From positions 24,816-88,815 of the forward strand of contig JAAVTG010000242.1 of the NCBI GenBank assembly GCA_011947345.1: a DNA stretch of 64,000 nucleotides. Reading direction: 5' to 3'. Origin of the DNA: Phytophthora quininea. Lineage: Eukaryota > Oomycota > Peronosporomycetes > Peronosporales > Peronosporaceae. The notes under the pieces were generated by a model. That model was given only the letters and a program-made list of their open reading frames with translations, was not told where the DNA came from and made no database searches. Each line of letters opens with the position of its first letter. Within the stretch, counting starts at the first letter, position 1. Positions 11,893 through 22,438 of this stretch are shown here, piece after piece. The position numbers and the translations under genes are program-made.

Positions 11893-14800
11893 GGCTGGTA
11901 TTAGCTTGACATGACGTTGTTGTTATTGTATCCCGTTTTGATAACTTGATCACACCTAACATTTTCTTCTTCAAACATACATTTCATTAAAAATAGTGTG
12001 TTCCACAAGTTTTCACAAGAGATGGTTTATTTATTGGAGAGGTCAAAAGTAGACTTGTGTGCACTTCCTAGTGTGCAGTAGCCGCGGAGATTCCTGTGGG
12101 TGAAAAATCAGCCGTTTTACTTACAGGACTCACCCAGTCACCGCTACGGCGGCGAGAAGATCATCACTTTTCGTTGCCCATCTAGCTGTGTGCACGGAGC
12201 CTCTCTCTGGGTGCGTTCCGCCTTGGCCGAACGTAGATGTGCCCTACGCCGCCGCGTTACGGGGTTGAGCTGGAGGGGCTGCCTAGGGGTCTCTAATCTC
12301 TGCTGCTTGAAACTCGCTCGTAGGATGCTTCTAGGCCGCACGAAGTTGTGTGGGGACATGCCTACAGGAACTTGGGCTTAAGACACCTAGGTTAATTCAA
12401 ATGCCCCACGATTTTTGCTGGGTATTTTGCGCAATGTATGAAAAACCCACGAAGCACCCATGAATGTCGACGAATGTAGCGTTTGTTAATTATTTGGACT
12501 GTAAAATACGTGAAATGTCGCTTGTGGCGCGCCACAGGCAACATCCACTTGGGTGGCTTGCTTTCTCTAGGAGATTAACGATAACAGATATTTCGCCGCA
12601 ATAGTGTGCGGGGACTTTCAAGAGTTTATAGTTGAAGTTGCAAGTTGGCAGGATTCACCGGCTGGGGAAAAATACACTAGGTTTTTCACTGTTTTTGAGC
12701 GACTATGCGAGTTGGGAATGATCTCGTGAGTCAATTGCTAAGAGCTCGTGTTCTTGAATTGTTGCTTGCTATTTGATTTGCTGGGTTTTTCACCCTCTTG
12801 ATATACTCTGAAATAAATTTCAGAGAATAGTTTGGCGAACCGGAGTCTGAGTCTACGTTGGCGTTATAAAGAATATTACATGAGTGGTCTTTTAGTGATC
12901 AAAAGCTACTGGTGTAGCAATGCGCTAACTGCCTAATATCGCGGGAAAATTGTCAGTTTTTAGTGACGGACATATTCACCCCATGAACCAGGTATGAGGG
13001 AAGTACAGTAACAGTGTTTGACTTCAACTCGATGCAAGCATGTTGATTGCCGAGTAGAGCTTGAATCCAGCTGGAGACAGCAACCATCTACTACTACCAC
13101 TGCAAATTATGGCCAGCTAACACTTCCTGCCATCAACATAGTGATCATGCAGTTTGAAAAGACTTAGCAGTGCACTAAAAACAAGTATATGCTACAATCA
13201 ATCAAAAATATGATTTTCAATGACTAACGTGCAGCTTCATACAATGGGAGTAGGAGCATACCAATACAGAGTGGCATCGAAAGTGTCACACACTTCTTTG
13301 ACAAACGGAGTTGACATGAAGATTTTTAAATATAGATATTGCCTACTCCTGGTGTGGTGACAATAATCCGAACAGTTTCGTTGGCAGCCAGTTCTAACTA
13401 GGCAACACGTGGAGAAGAGCCTTACCCTTGAGCGAGTTTGTTAGCATGCGTAGTCGTCATCATGACCTAAACGCGCAGCAGCGCCCTCACTGTTCACACA
13501 CTCCATTAGTGTAATAATTGTTCACTAACTGCTGCACAATCCTATGCTCTCGGCTTTTATTCAGTATCTGGTTTTGCAAGGCCATGAATACCATGCTACT
13601 TTGCTCTTGTGTTTGAAATGTCCATAATGAGGGCTTTTCCCAGCTCCAAATTTTGCGATGCAACACGCGTAGATTCCGTGCAGTCCACTGGAGACGCTGT
13701 GTTTAAGGAAACAGTTGTAGAGATCCTGACCAAGGACTGCCGCCCGTCATTGCGAACATTTGGATGCAATGCCCCGTCGATGCGAGATAGATAAATGCGA
13801 GTCTCCAGCCCCCTTACAGATCTACTCTATTGTTCCATGGCACAAGCCCGATCCTTGCGATATGTGCTTCACCAATGTAATACATTACGATGTTTCAAGA
13901 CAGCACGGAAGTAAGTAGATGAAGTCCCACTGGCCTCAAAGAGAATTGGAGACGGGGTCGTGCCGACCGACCTCGACCTCCTCCCCATAGATAGCACGCA
14001 AACACAGAACGTTGTTAGGCGCCAATCGCCACAACGGGACTTGCGGACGGGGGTGTTCTTCCCGTACGGTGGAAGGAGGATTAGAAAGTGACCAGTCCCC
14101 CGCCCGCTCAACCCTGCTAATGTATTAAATGACTGGTTGGCACTGACTTGGTTTGCTTGCTTGCTCGTAGATGGTAGATCACGAGATCTGCATCGCTGGT
14201 CTGCAGTACTGGCTTCACAGTCTCGAAGTTAACGTCAGTCACATCGATAACAGGTTCGGCACAACGATGTTGCAGCATCACTCGTGGTCTTGGCATTGAT
14301 CTGCACCACCTCGACGTTGTGCATGGAGTTTATAACGGGTTACACGGAAGTCTTCACCGTGTGTAGACTTTTGGAATACACGTAAGTCATGACCGTGTGT
14401 AGATCTTCGATTCTGTAGCCATTTGGCTCTCCACCACTCATTACCACATTTCTTAAATTAACTATGCCGCATAATTTAGTCCATACATTTACAGCAAGGT
14501 CAACAATTCAGTTCTATTTTTGTAGTAAATTAGCACTGTCCTTGTTTTAAGGGACACGGACTCTGCGAGTCCTAGTTACGGGATTGTACTTGATTTTTGT
14601 ACAGAACCGAAGGCGGAAAGCCAAAAGACGCTGACTCGTGGAGTCCTACGTCTTCCTCTGTGCACGTGCACAGCTACGCAACCCCGCTATAGGGCTCACA
14701 AGAATTAGTTATTCCATACCGCTGACGACCTCCTATGGTTATTGCTATTATTGACTTGGTCAACATTCATCGATCTTGGCGATACTCATATTGTCTGCAG

Positions 14801-15322
14801 CTGGAGCCAATCAGGCGAATATTTAGCTGCGTGCGGACACTACATGACTTCGGTTAGCTTCAGAGTCTTGCTATTGTCAGAGATGGTTCAGGCCGAGAAT
14901 TTCAAGCAAGACTGGAGACATCAGCACCGCGTACGAGAGTAGTAAACTTGTATTCTCCCACTCGCCAGCAAAGCGATCAAAATAAGTAGGGAATACCTTA
15001 TTTCTCGCCTTAGAGCAATTCCAGCCGTTCGGACAGAAAATCTCAACAAAAACGAACCTAACGACCATATAAGTTTGCAGGGTCCAACTAAAAACGAGCT
15101 ATACGTTTGGCTCAATTCACAGATCAAGATAATTTTCCATCCCTTGGCTATCCGAGCGCTAAATTTGCGCTCAGATAGGCTAGTTATTGTCCGAGATGGC
15201 CCATCATTACATCTACCCTTCAGCACTCTGCACAAATTGTGATGGGTCACATCCAAAGATATATTTGTACGTAGAGTCACACAATTTTATACGGAAAGTA
15301 GGTACAAGCTCGCGAGTAGCGC
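11893..15322. other. No gene recognised; mixed repeat-like DNA
   Basis: About 3.4 kb without a supportable gene. It holds AT-rich stretches (12400-13600), a GC-richer block at 12120-12380 with meaningless overlapping frames, and sequence at 14540-14720 with short palindromes (for example GGACTCTGCGAGTCC) that resembles retroelement LTR or leader DNA. A 36-bp tandem pair lies at 14341-14412. The right part may be the LTR and leader of the gypsy remnant whose gag follows, but no boundary could be set. Confidence 0.45.
14341..14412. repeat. 36-bp tandem duplication
   Basis: Two adjacent units, 14341-14376 and 14377-14412, share TACACG.AAGTC..(G)ACCGTGTGTAGA. The copies differ at a handful of positions. 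Confidence 0.6.
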
Positions 15323-15344
15323 GTGCTGCGCTATCTTCCTCTGG

Positions 15345-15861
15345 TTGGCTGGAAGGCTAGTCAGCTTCGCTGCCAAGTTCGGCCACGCCCGACAACAGCG
15401 CCAGGCTGCTCAAGAGTTCATGGAACGCGAGCTCGCCGAAGCAAAGCAGCAAGTGTCAACTCCCTCTCATTCCGCGCGAAACGATACCGCCGAAATGGAG
15501 ACGTCGATGTACTCCGGCGTCGGCCAAGACCGACTGCCCCCTAAACCGCTGGTTCCGCGAAATCAACATCTCCATCGCTCCGAGGTTGATCGAAATTCCG
15601 TCGGCCGAGATCAACTTCCTGCTGCCTCGCTTGTCCGGGAAGGCCAAGAAGTGGGCTCTCGGCAGGCTCGTCGTTGACAAGAGCGCATTTCCGACTCTGG
15701 AGAGTCTCCAGAGTGACCTACGACTGGCGTTCGAGCCTCCCCAGGATGAATCTCGCTTGAAAGCACAATTTTTCGCACGCAAGCAGGGCAGGATGTCCAT
15801 GCGAGACTACGTGCAGAAGATGCGACACCTGATCTCGTGTGTTGTCGCGAGTCCCATCGAT
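15345..15861 (+). pseudogene. Ty3/gypsy gag remnant
   Basis: The start (MAGRLVSFAAKFGHARQQRQAAQEFMERELA) is followed by a frame slip around 15540, after which the typical retrotransposon gag core reads NRWFREINISIAPRL, INFLLPRLSGKAKKWALGRL and FARKQGRMSMRDYVQKMRHLI. The match stops at 15861, exactly where the Harbinger-type terminal repeat begins. Gag is the structural RNA-binding protein of the element. No pol or LTR belonging to it was found on either side of the Harbinger element. Confidence 0.8.
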
Positions 15862-15864
15862 AAT

Positions 15865-15910
15865 AGTGGTAGTCAGAGTTCAAGACAAGAGAGCATTCCA
15901 AGAGGCTGAT
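15865..15910 (+). repeat. Left terminal inverted repeat of Harbinger element
   Basis: Begins AGTGGTAGTCAGAGTTC and shares further blocks AGAC and TTCCAAGAG with the inverted right end. Confidence 0.75.
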
Positions 15911-16010
15911 CGAATCCAAGAAAGCCGATCAAAAGCGTTCAACTCTGACTGCCCTCCAAGCTCTTGGAGATCTCAAATTCAAGACGCGACCTTTACCACG
16001 CGAGTAAGAT

Positions 16011-16854
16011 GCCGACGAGAAGCGTGAAGCAAGCGTTGCTGTCTAGGCTTCTAGCAGTTTGGCGAAGCCGTCTCTACTTAGCTACAGACGACGAAGACTC
16101 AAGTGACGAAGACGAAGACATGAGCTTCGTGGCAACCTATCTCGTGCTGGCATCGCAGTGTTACATCACGCGGCGAGTTCGCGTAGAGTGCCCACCATCT
16201 CGAGTTAACTGCTACCTGACTAGGATGCCTGACAGTGAATTGAAATTGCAGTTCCGCATGACAAGACCATTCTTTTGGCTGTGTGCCGGCTCATCGGAGG
16301 CTACAGTGAGTTCCAAAGTGTGTCTAAGAAGCAGCAGAGATCGAGCGTGGAGCTGCACGCGATGGGGCTCCTTCGAACCTTAGGGTCTTTAGACGGCCAA
16401 GGCCATTAAGCCGACTACTTATCTGTTGGTGGGCACACGCCGGAGTCATTGCTGACTAAACGTGTCGTTAGAGCTTTGCTTACCGTGAAGGCTGAGGTGA
16501 TTTGCTGGCCCGAGAATCGAGAGCGTCACGAGATACCGGAGAGAATTAAATCTGTTTCTGGACTACCGAATTGCATCGGTCTTATTGATGGCACATTATT
16601 CCCACTCTCTCAGCGCCCTGAGGATCACGGGGAGGGTTATTTTTCACGCAGGAGTACTTATGCTATCAACGGTCTTATCGTTTGCGATGATCGGGAGCGA
16701 ATTCGGTACGAAAACATTGGATGGCCGAGGTCAAGCCATGACAATCGAGTGTGGAGGAACTGCAAAGTAGCACTTCATAGCGACGGATATTTTGGTGAAA
16801 ATGAGTATATTCTCGGGGATTCTGCATACCAGCCTTCGTCTGTGCTAATTCCTG
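16011..16854 (+). pseudogene. Harbinger DDE_Tnp_4 transposase, N-terminal part
   Basis: The reading starts MPTRSVKQALLSRLL, with an acidic run (DDEDSSDEDED). It shifts frame near 16290 and meets a TAA near 16410. From about 16440 it is clean: TPESLLTKRVV, then LPNCIGLIDGTLFPLS with the first catalytic Asp, YAINGLIVCDD, GWPRSSHDNRVWRN, and ILGDSAYQPSSV with the second Asp. The coding match stops at 16854, where the large insertion begins. The catalytic Glu is in the right-hand fragment at 29512-29859. These transposases cut the element out and insert it at TWA-like trinucleotides. Confidence 0.88.
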
Positions 16855-16939
16855 TGTGGTGTAGGAATCCACTGAACTTTCGCTGAGGCAGCAGCGAGCT
16901 TCCGCACACAACAATACACCTTCCAGATTGTCAGGCGAA

Positions 16940-17220
16940 TGTTGGGCGTGATCTGAAGGAACCAGATCCGACCCTGCCCGAGCCGGTGTGGCTTCCGCTC
17001 ACTGTCTACACTGAAGGCAAATATAAACCGACGCTACAGGCACGAGCCTTCGCCTGTACGTCCAAACACTCTCTCACACACTCAAAACCCCGTGCACCAG
17101 CAGACGAAGGTTGCCTAGTCCCGTGGACTCTCTTACGGGGAGCCGGAGTATAACTCCGGCTGGAAGTCACGTTGGAATGCGACCCGCACTCCACACACAA
17201 GGGCTCTTTCGCCCAACACT
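16940..17220. repeat. 281-bp segment with TGTTGGGCG inverted ends
   Basis: The segment begins TGTTGGGCG and ends CGCCCAACA, a perfect nine-base inverted pair with LTR-like TG...CA ends. Inside lies GC-rich, CT-rich sequence with a small hairpin (GGAGCCGGAGTATAACTCCGGCT near 17139-17161). The flanking five bases do not match, so no target duplication supports it. It could be a solo LTR, a single LTR of a decayed element, or a MITE. Confidence 0.45.
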
Positions 17221-17750
17221 CCCCTATTGATAGGGCCAAACCAAAATACACTCTAACTACCACTCTTCACTCTTGGCCTGACCAAACGAACACTCACTTC
17301 ACGAAGGTCTGTGTTCGCTGGCAGGCATAACCCACGACCACAGGGCAAGGTGCTTACCTAGGACGCTTGGCCGCTTGGGAAGTCGGGGGAAAATTCTGCT
17401 CTGTTTGTATCGCCCTCTCGGGCTCTTACTCTTTCTAATCCTACCCTTATCTATGAATCTATACTAGTATGGCAGCATCCGGCGATACCTCGCTCTGGTT
17501 GCTAAAGGGGCATTGCTGAACAGTATATTCCAAAGTGTAGTTCAGCATCGCCCCCCGACAGGCATATCAATTTGAAAAGGGTTCAAGCGGCCTTTCAGTT
17601 CGCTCATCACATCCCCTCGCCTCAAGCAAAGAACGCGATTTCCCCAAGACAAACGCGCAGACGTTAGGACACTGGAGCAGCCATGCCAAGTGCGGCCATG
17701 AGTGTACGTTAAACAGTTGCGCTCTCAACTGACTGCTGTGTACGTGTGTT
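17221..17750. other. No gene recognised
   Basis: Repeat-like DNA with no protein similarity. Two copies of GCTGAAC/GTTCAGC near 17515 and 17545 form a weak stem. A possible first exon of the next gene (starting ATGCCAAGTGCGG near 17682, with a GTGTAC or GTACGT donor) cannot be confirmed. Confidence 0.4.
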
Positions 17751-18608
17751 TTGACTTGGTTATCAGCAGAGCGATCCCCTCAGGCAGCATTGACAGTGAA
17801 AGAGGACGGGACGACACACTCTATGTGTGAGAAGCACAAAACGTATCCGGTCGCGAAGCTTCGAGCGCGGCGAGCAAAGCAAACGTCGAGATCTCTCGCC
17901 CTCCAATGTCAATACCCTGGAGGGTGCACGAAAGAAAGATCGATTAAGTTGAACGGAGAACGTCATTGGTTGTGTGAGGGCCACCGAGACCGCCAAAACG
18001 CGTTGGCACGAGAGCGTTATCGGCGTGCAACACCAAAGAATGGCAACAGCAACGTCGGGCAAGAGGCGTTATCTTCTACTCCTATCAAGGGCGTCAATGT
18101 GGCTAGCACCTTGTCGTGCGATGGCAAAGCGGCTGACAACACGAAAACGAGTTCGAAACAGAAGAAGAGAAGCGTGATGCAGAAGGAAAATACACCAGGT
18201 GTATCAAGCAAGAGACTTCGCCTGTCCAGTGTCCAGTCCCCAGTGGATGTGCCACGCGTTGGAAACCAAGCAATCCCGGCACCTATGACTTCCGCACGAC
18301 GCCACGCTGTGAACGTGGCTGACACTGCCCAGAGAAATACCGATGAAGAGAAGCCTGTTACCACGGAGTCGCGATCGACCAATATTTCTCCTTCAACTGT
18401 CTACATGCTGATTCCTGTGGCTGTTGGCGGAACGGAGCAGCACCAATTTCGTAGCGTGCTTGGAGTGTGTCAGGGCCAGCCTGTCGTACCACCAGAGATC
18501 CGCAGTATCTCCACTTTGTTATCGCGTATTGACGTGGCAGCGGAACCCCGAGGGCGACGCCGCGCACACAAAATCACGGCTTGCCCGATGAAACTCGCTG
18601 TGATCTGA
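17751..18608 (+). CDS. Unknown protein with paired Cys/His units
   Basis: I do not recognise a named family. The 285-residue frame has two related short units: MCEKHKTYPVAKLRARRAK, and a longer one with CQYPGGC, then LCEGHRDRQNALARERYRR. The C..C...C..H spacing suggests a small zinc-binding module followed by a basic helix, a type I associate with short repeats in oomycete proteins. A Ser/Lys-rich middle with KKRSVMQKEN and KRLRL could be a nuclear signal. The frame ends at 18608, but another frame continues with coding-like sequence (ESERLQTLQRMAQDPRF) to TAG at 18710-18712, so the C-terminus is probably frameshifted. The start may be upstream across a short intron. Confidence 0.5.
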   Translation: MTWLSAERSPQAALTVKEDGTTHSMCEKHKTYPVAKLRARRAKQTSRSLALQCQYPGGCTKERSIKLNGERHWLCEGHRDRQNALARERYRRATPKNGNSNVGQEALSSTPIKGVNVASTLSCDGKAADNTKTSSKQKKRSVMQKENTPGVSSKRLRLSSVQSPVDVPRVGNQAIPAPMTSARRHAVNVADTAQRNTDEEKPVTTESRSTNISPSTVYMLIPVAVGGTEQHQFRSVLGVCQGQPVVPPEIRSISTLLSRIDVAAEPRGRRRAHKITACPMKLAVI

Positions 18609-18712
18609 CTGAATCAGAGCGCTTGCAAACGTTGCAACGAATGGCTCAAGATCCCCGGTTCATGAGTATTTGCACGGAAATCTGGAAATTGCACGAGGCC
18701 ACGGTGGGTTAG

Positions 18713-19060
18713 ATTCGATCTGCGAATTCCTTTGCGCTTTGGAGACCAATAAACATTCGTTTTAGCCGCGTTGGTAGAGTTCGTTTAATCTTGACAGGGT
18801 TACTCTGCTGCCCCTTGATTGTGTGTATTTGAAGCATCCCTGTCGTGTATGTACGTTGCAGTTAGTGCAAGTGATCGTGATGCAGTTATTTCTTTGCTAA
18901 GACATACCTTGTTGATGTGCCTCGGTAGCCCAGTACCACATGCTAGCAGCAAATGTGGTAGCTTCAGGCGCATGACGCGGCGAAATGGCGGAGGTTCACC
19001 AAACTTATCGAGGAGCCATCCCGGCGTTGTGAGATCGCGCAGCTTCTTTCATCTTGGTGA
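18713..19060. other. No gene recognised; 3' flank of Helitron 2
   Basis: 348 bases between the end of the zinc-binding-like gene and the stop codon of the Helitron 2 helicase. The 3' terminus of Helitron 2 should lie here, but no clear hairpin followed by CTRR was identified. Confidence 0.4.
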
Positions 19061-19965
19061 CTAATAGTAACGCTTCAGCTTCTGTTTTTTTACTGCTGCC
19101 AAAACGCGTGCATCCTCGCGTTGGAATGCTAAAGCTTGCTGCGGTGTTGCTGTTAACTTATCCAATATGAGCCTCTGCGTGATTACTATCGAATCGCGGG
19201 TTCGTATGCGAGATAGCGCAACGTACGTGAAGGCAACATTCGGAATAGAATTTGAAATGAACACTATGTAGTTGCACGTCAAGCCTTGCACTTTGTGAGC
19301 TGTCAACGCGTAAGCCAACCGGAGAGGTATTCCTCTTCGTACTACTCGCACATCGCTTGACGTTTTGCCCCAAGATACCTCTTTCGGTATGATAGGCACA
19401 ATATTTGGGACGCCATCCAGCAGAGAGGGCCCTAAGTACGTGTCGGTGATCTGAATCAAAACAATGGGCAGTTCACTGCCTTGGGTAAATAGAAAGTCGT
19501 ATATTGTAGCATTGGTCCCATTGCACAAGCCCGCCATCTGCGCCATATTAAATGAAAGCGTCACAGGGGCACCTACACTGAGTTTGACATTACTGGCCAC
19601 TACACGATCGTGATCTGGGTTAGGAAGTAATGCTTCTTTTAACAGAGCATTTACTGTTCCCGCAGGAATGTCCCTTTTAGCTGTCAGTCGTTTCTGCTGA
19701 ACGAAGTGTTGCGATTTAATGTGAACAATTGGGGAATTTGATGCTCGAACTCTCTTATCATTTGCAGCGTCTACATCGACATTTTTGTAGGCAATATGTT
19801 TAGCTTGGGCGATCCATTCTGGCTGATCTATCTCTTGCAAGCACCTCGAGTTAAAAAGCGCAATGTCAGCTGCTGTTGGAGCTCTTTTGCGCAATCTACT
19901 TAATGCCTCAAACCATTCCGGGTCTTCCTTACCTCGATTTTGGCTAGTGAGGGTACAAACGCGCT
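19061..19965 (-). pseudogene. Helitron 2 helicase, C-terminal part
   Basis: The open frame reads RGKEDPEWFEALSRLRKRAPTAADI and continues to the stop at 19061. It includes NGTNATIYDFLF and the late helicase motifs LAYALTAHKVQGLTCNYIVF and FTYVALSRIRTRDSIV. It is separated from the upstream Walker A/B half by a frame change around 19960-20000. The residues flanking the shift match the family in neighbouring frames, so the break is a small indel rather than a deletion. Confidence 0.85.
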
Positions 19966-22395
19966 CGATACCTTTCCAGATCTCTCTCCTCTACGCTGTA
20001 CACCATTTGCGATTTTCGATATCGGAGTCGACAAAGCACTAGACAGAACGGGATCCAACTGAGCTGCATCTCCGGTAAAGTACACATCTCGCCCTCCGAA
20101 CAGCTCGTTCGAGTGATCAGGCCATATCTCACGCATCCTTTGATCAATCCAATACAGCATTCCGCATGATATCATGCTAAACTCATCTAGTATAGCAAGA
20201 TGGACATCTTTGTACTCCTGTTGCATCTGTTTTAATCTTGTAGGACCCGATTTTGATTCTAGTATAGATTTATAAGGTACGGAAAATGCGTTTCGCGAGA
20301 AAGAGGTAAATGCCAAAGCTGAGCAAAGTGTCTTACCCTTTATATTGAAAGCTGCGGTTCCTTGATGAGCTAGCAGAAGGACACGTTTAGACTTTCTTCT
20401 CGTAGCTTTATGCTCGCCAAAAACGGCATGAACGTCTTTCACGATATGTTTGATTAGCCAGCTTTTCCCGGACCCACCCTCGCCATTTATAATAAGATGA
20501 AGAGGTTTACAGTGTGTAAGATCTAGCGAGCTTTTGAACCTCTCTCTCGATTGCTGCATTGCAAATGAAGGTATCCATTGTGACTCCGCCATTATCTCGG
20601 ATTCGTTCGAGTCATCATCCTCTCTAGATATTGGATATCGATAGTGGGAAGAACTGGTGTCAGCATTACTTAGCTCACGGTTTAGCTTACGGATCTCTTT
20701 ACTTGCATCCAACCAAGGCTTTAAGCATCCTTTTAAAAAGTTACTTGCCTTTTCAACTACCTCCGGCGAGTAGTCATGCTTTGGTTTCCACTCCGTACTA
20801 CCGTTAATACTATGAGAACACGCGCTATTTGCTTCCACGTCGGGTTCTTCTTGTGGCTCGCTGTTAGTAGAATTACTGACAAATACGTACTCAGAAGAAG
20901 GTAGGGAAGTAAGGCAGCAAGATTCTCGTGAATTTTTCAAAAGGTCTAGCTTATGTTGGCGAGCAATCTTTGCGTTAGATTCTTCTAGGAGTTCGTTATC
21001 GAGCTGTGATTCCTGCGCGTTTAAAAACGCCTCAATACATTCTTCATCAGTGTGAGGAAGGTCGTCTAACGTTCGCCAGGGTACGTAAAAGAAAATTTCT
21101 GAGAAGCAGAAACTCGGGTTGGAGACGTCGGGCTTCATCCAGGGTGACTTTTGAACGACAGCCTGCTTACTTCGATGTTTAATCCAGCCTTCTCCATCTA
21201 GGCGCTTCCAAGTCTTTGTTGGGGCTTTCGTTCTTCCTGCAGAATCACATAGTTCAAATTGCTCAACAAAAGACGCAAAACTCATCTCATCAAACATTTC
21301 GTTGGTAGGCCGATTCATGTAAGCCCTCTCAATGGGTTCAATCCGGAGTGTTGCCGTACAACCACAATCGGCCAATGCAGCAAGTCCACGAACATTGTGA
21401 GGTTCAACTCTGTAGTATCGTTCATTGTGGCGCAAGGACTTTACTTTCACTATAGGCCGTGACTTGCTATGCATTGGAAGACTTCGGAGAAGAATGTATA
21501 TTGCTTCTGGCGCTCCCACCTCTCGAACAGACAGTGTTGCGTTAGCGACACGCTTTAAAATGGAGTGGTAAGCTAGATTTGGGTCGCACCGTTGAATTGC
21601 TTTGGAAATAATGCGCCTAAATTTTAATGTATCGGGCTCCGCCTTGCTCACGTAGGCTCCAGCGTACTCAGCAGCGCCGTAGGAATTTCCAATTAGCTGT
21701 AAGTCCATATTGGCACGCCAGCACGACAACAAATGTGGTGAGTAATTATTTGTCGTAGAGACTGATCGCTTCAGCAGAACCTTCATTAAGGGTGTTCCGT
21801 CTGAAGCAAAGCTTGTATCTATTTTGGTTGTTGTTTGCAGCTCTTTTGGGTACCCAAAACAACAGGCAGACCCCTTCTTCCGGCAGGAAGAATTTGCATT
21901 GCAGATATGTTGTTGGACTCGATTTACCAGACGCGACAAATCGCATTGCCATTCACTGCTCTCTACTGATGGTGGCCTTCTGGCCAGTATATCGACGTCG
22001 CCAACGCGGTCAGCAACACAGATTGAGCACTGACACGCTTCTAGATCTCTCAGCGTTTCAGACAGCACTGATATCCTCTGATCAACAAATTTGGCGAGCT
22101 CTTCTCGGCCTTCCTCAGTCTCAGAGAGTTTGATCACATCTGGGGCGTCTCGAATCCAAATCAGACAATGTATGTGCGGCGACCCGCGTTGCTGAAACTC
22201 AACGCGCCAGAAATGGTCAATTATCTCTCCTAGAGGTTTCGATTTTCCGCACAATACGTTCTCAAAAAACGCTTTAAAGCGACGATGAAAGTGTCTGGCA
22301 CTAATGTCTGGATTCTCGTTCAGATATCGCCTTCTGTCGCTATATGATAGTTGACAGCATTCTTCTAGCGTTAAAGATGGATTACAGGCCCTCAC
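19900..22395 (-). pseudogene. Helitron 2 Rep nuclease and helicase N-terminal half
   Basis: 831 residues without a stop. Near residue 65, HFWRVEFQQRGSPHIHCLIW is the HUH motif. YAGAYVSK holds the paired catalytic tyrosines (about 245-255). A region with an early C-x-C pair (CQCSIC) precedes an acidic linker. GEGGSGKSWLI is Walker A, LAILDEFSM Walker B, and FGGRDVYFTGDAAQLDPV the next helicase motif. Coding continues upstream with TLSAADTIWPDFV in frame, but the preceding block is reached only by a one-base shift at the A7 run 22432-22438. Rep nicks the donor strand and the helicase displaces it. Confidence 0.9.
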
Positions 22396-22438
22396 GAAAT
22401 CTGGCCAAATCGTATCGGCGGCACTGAGAGTAAAAAAA

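Noticed and set aside
12100..12381. Overlapping ORFs on both strands in a GC-rich block
   Set aside because: Arg/Ser/Leu-rich readings with no start context, splice signals or similarity; typical of chance frames in GC-rich DNA.
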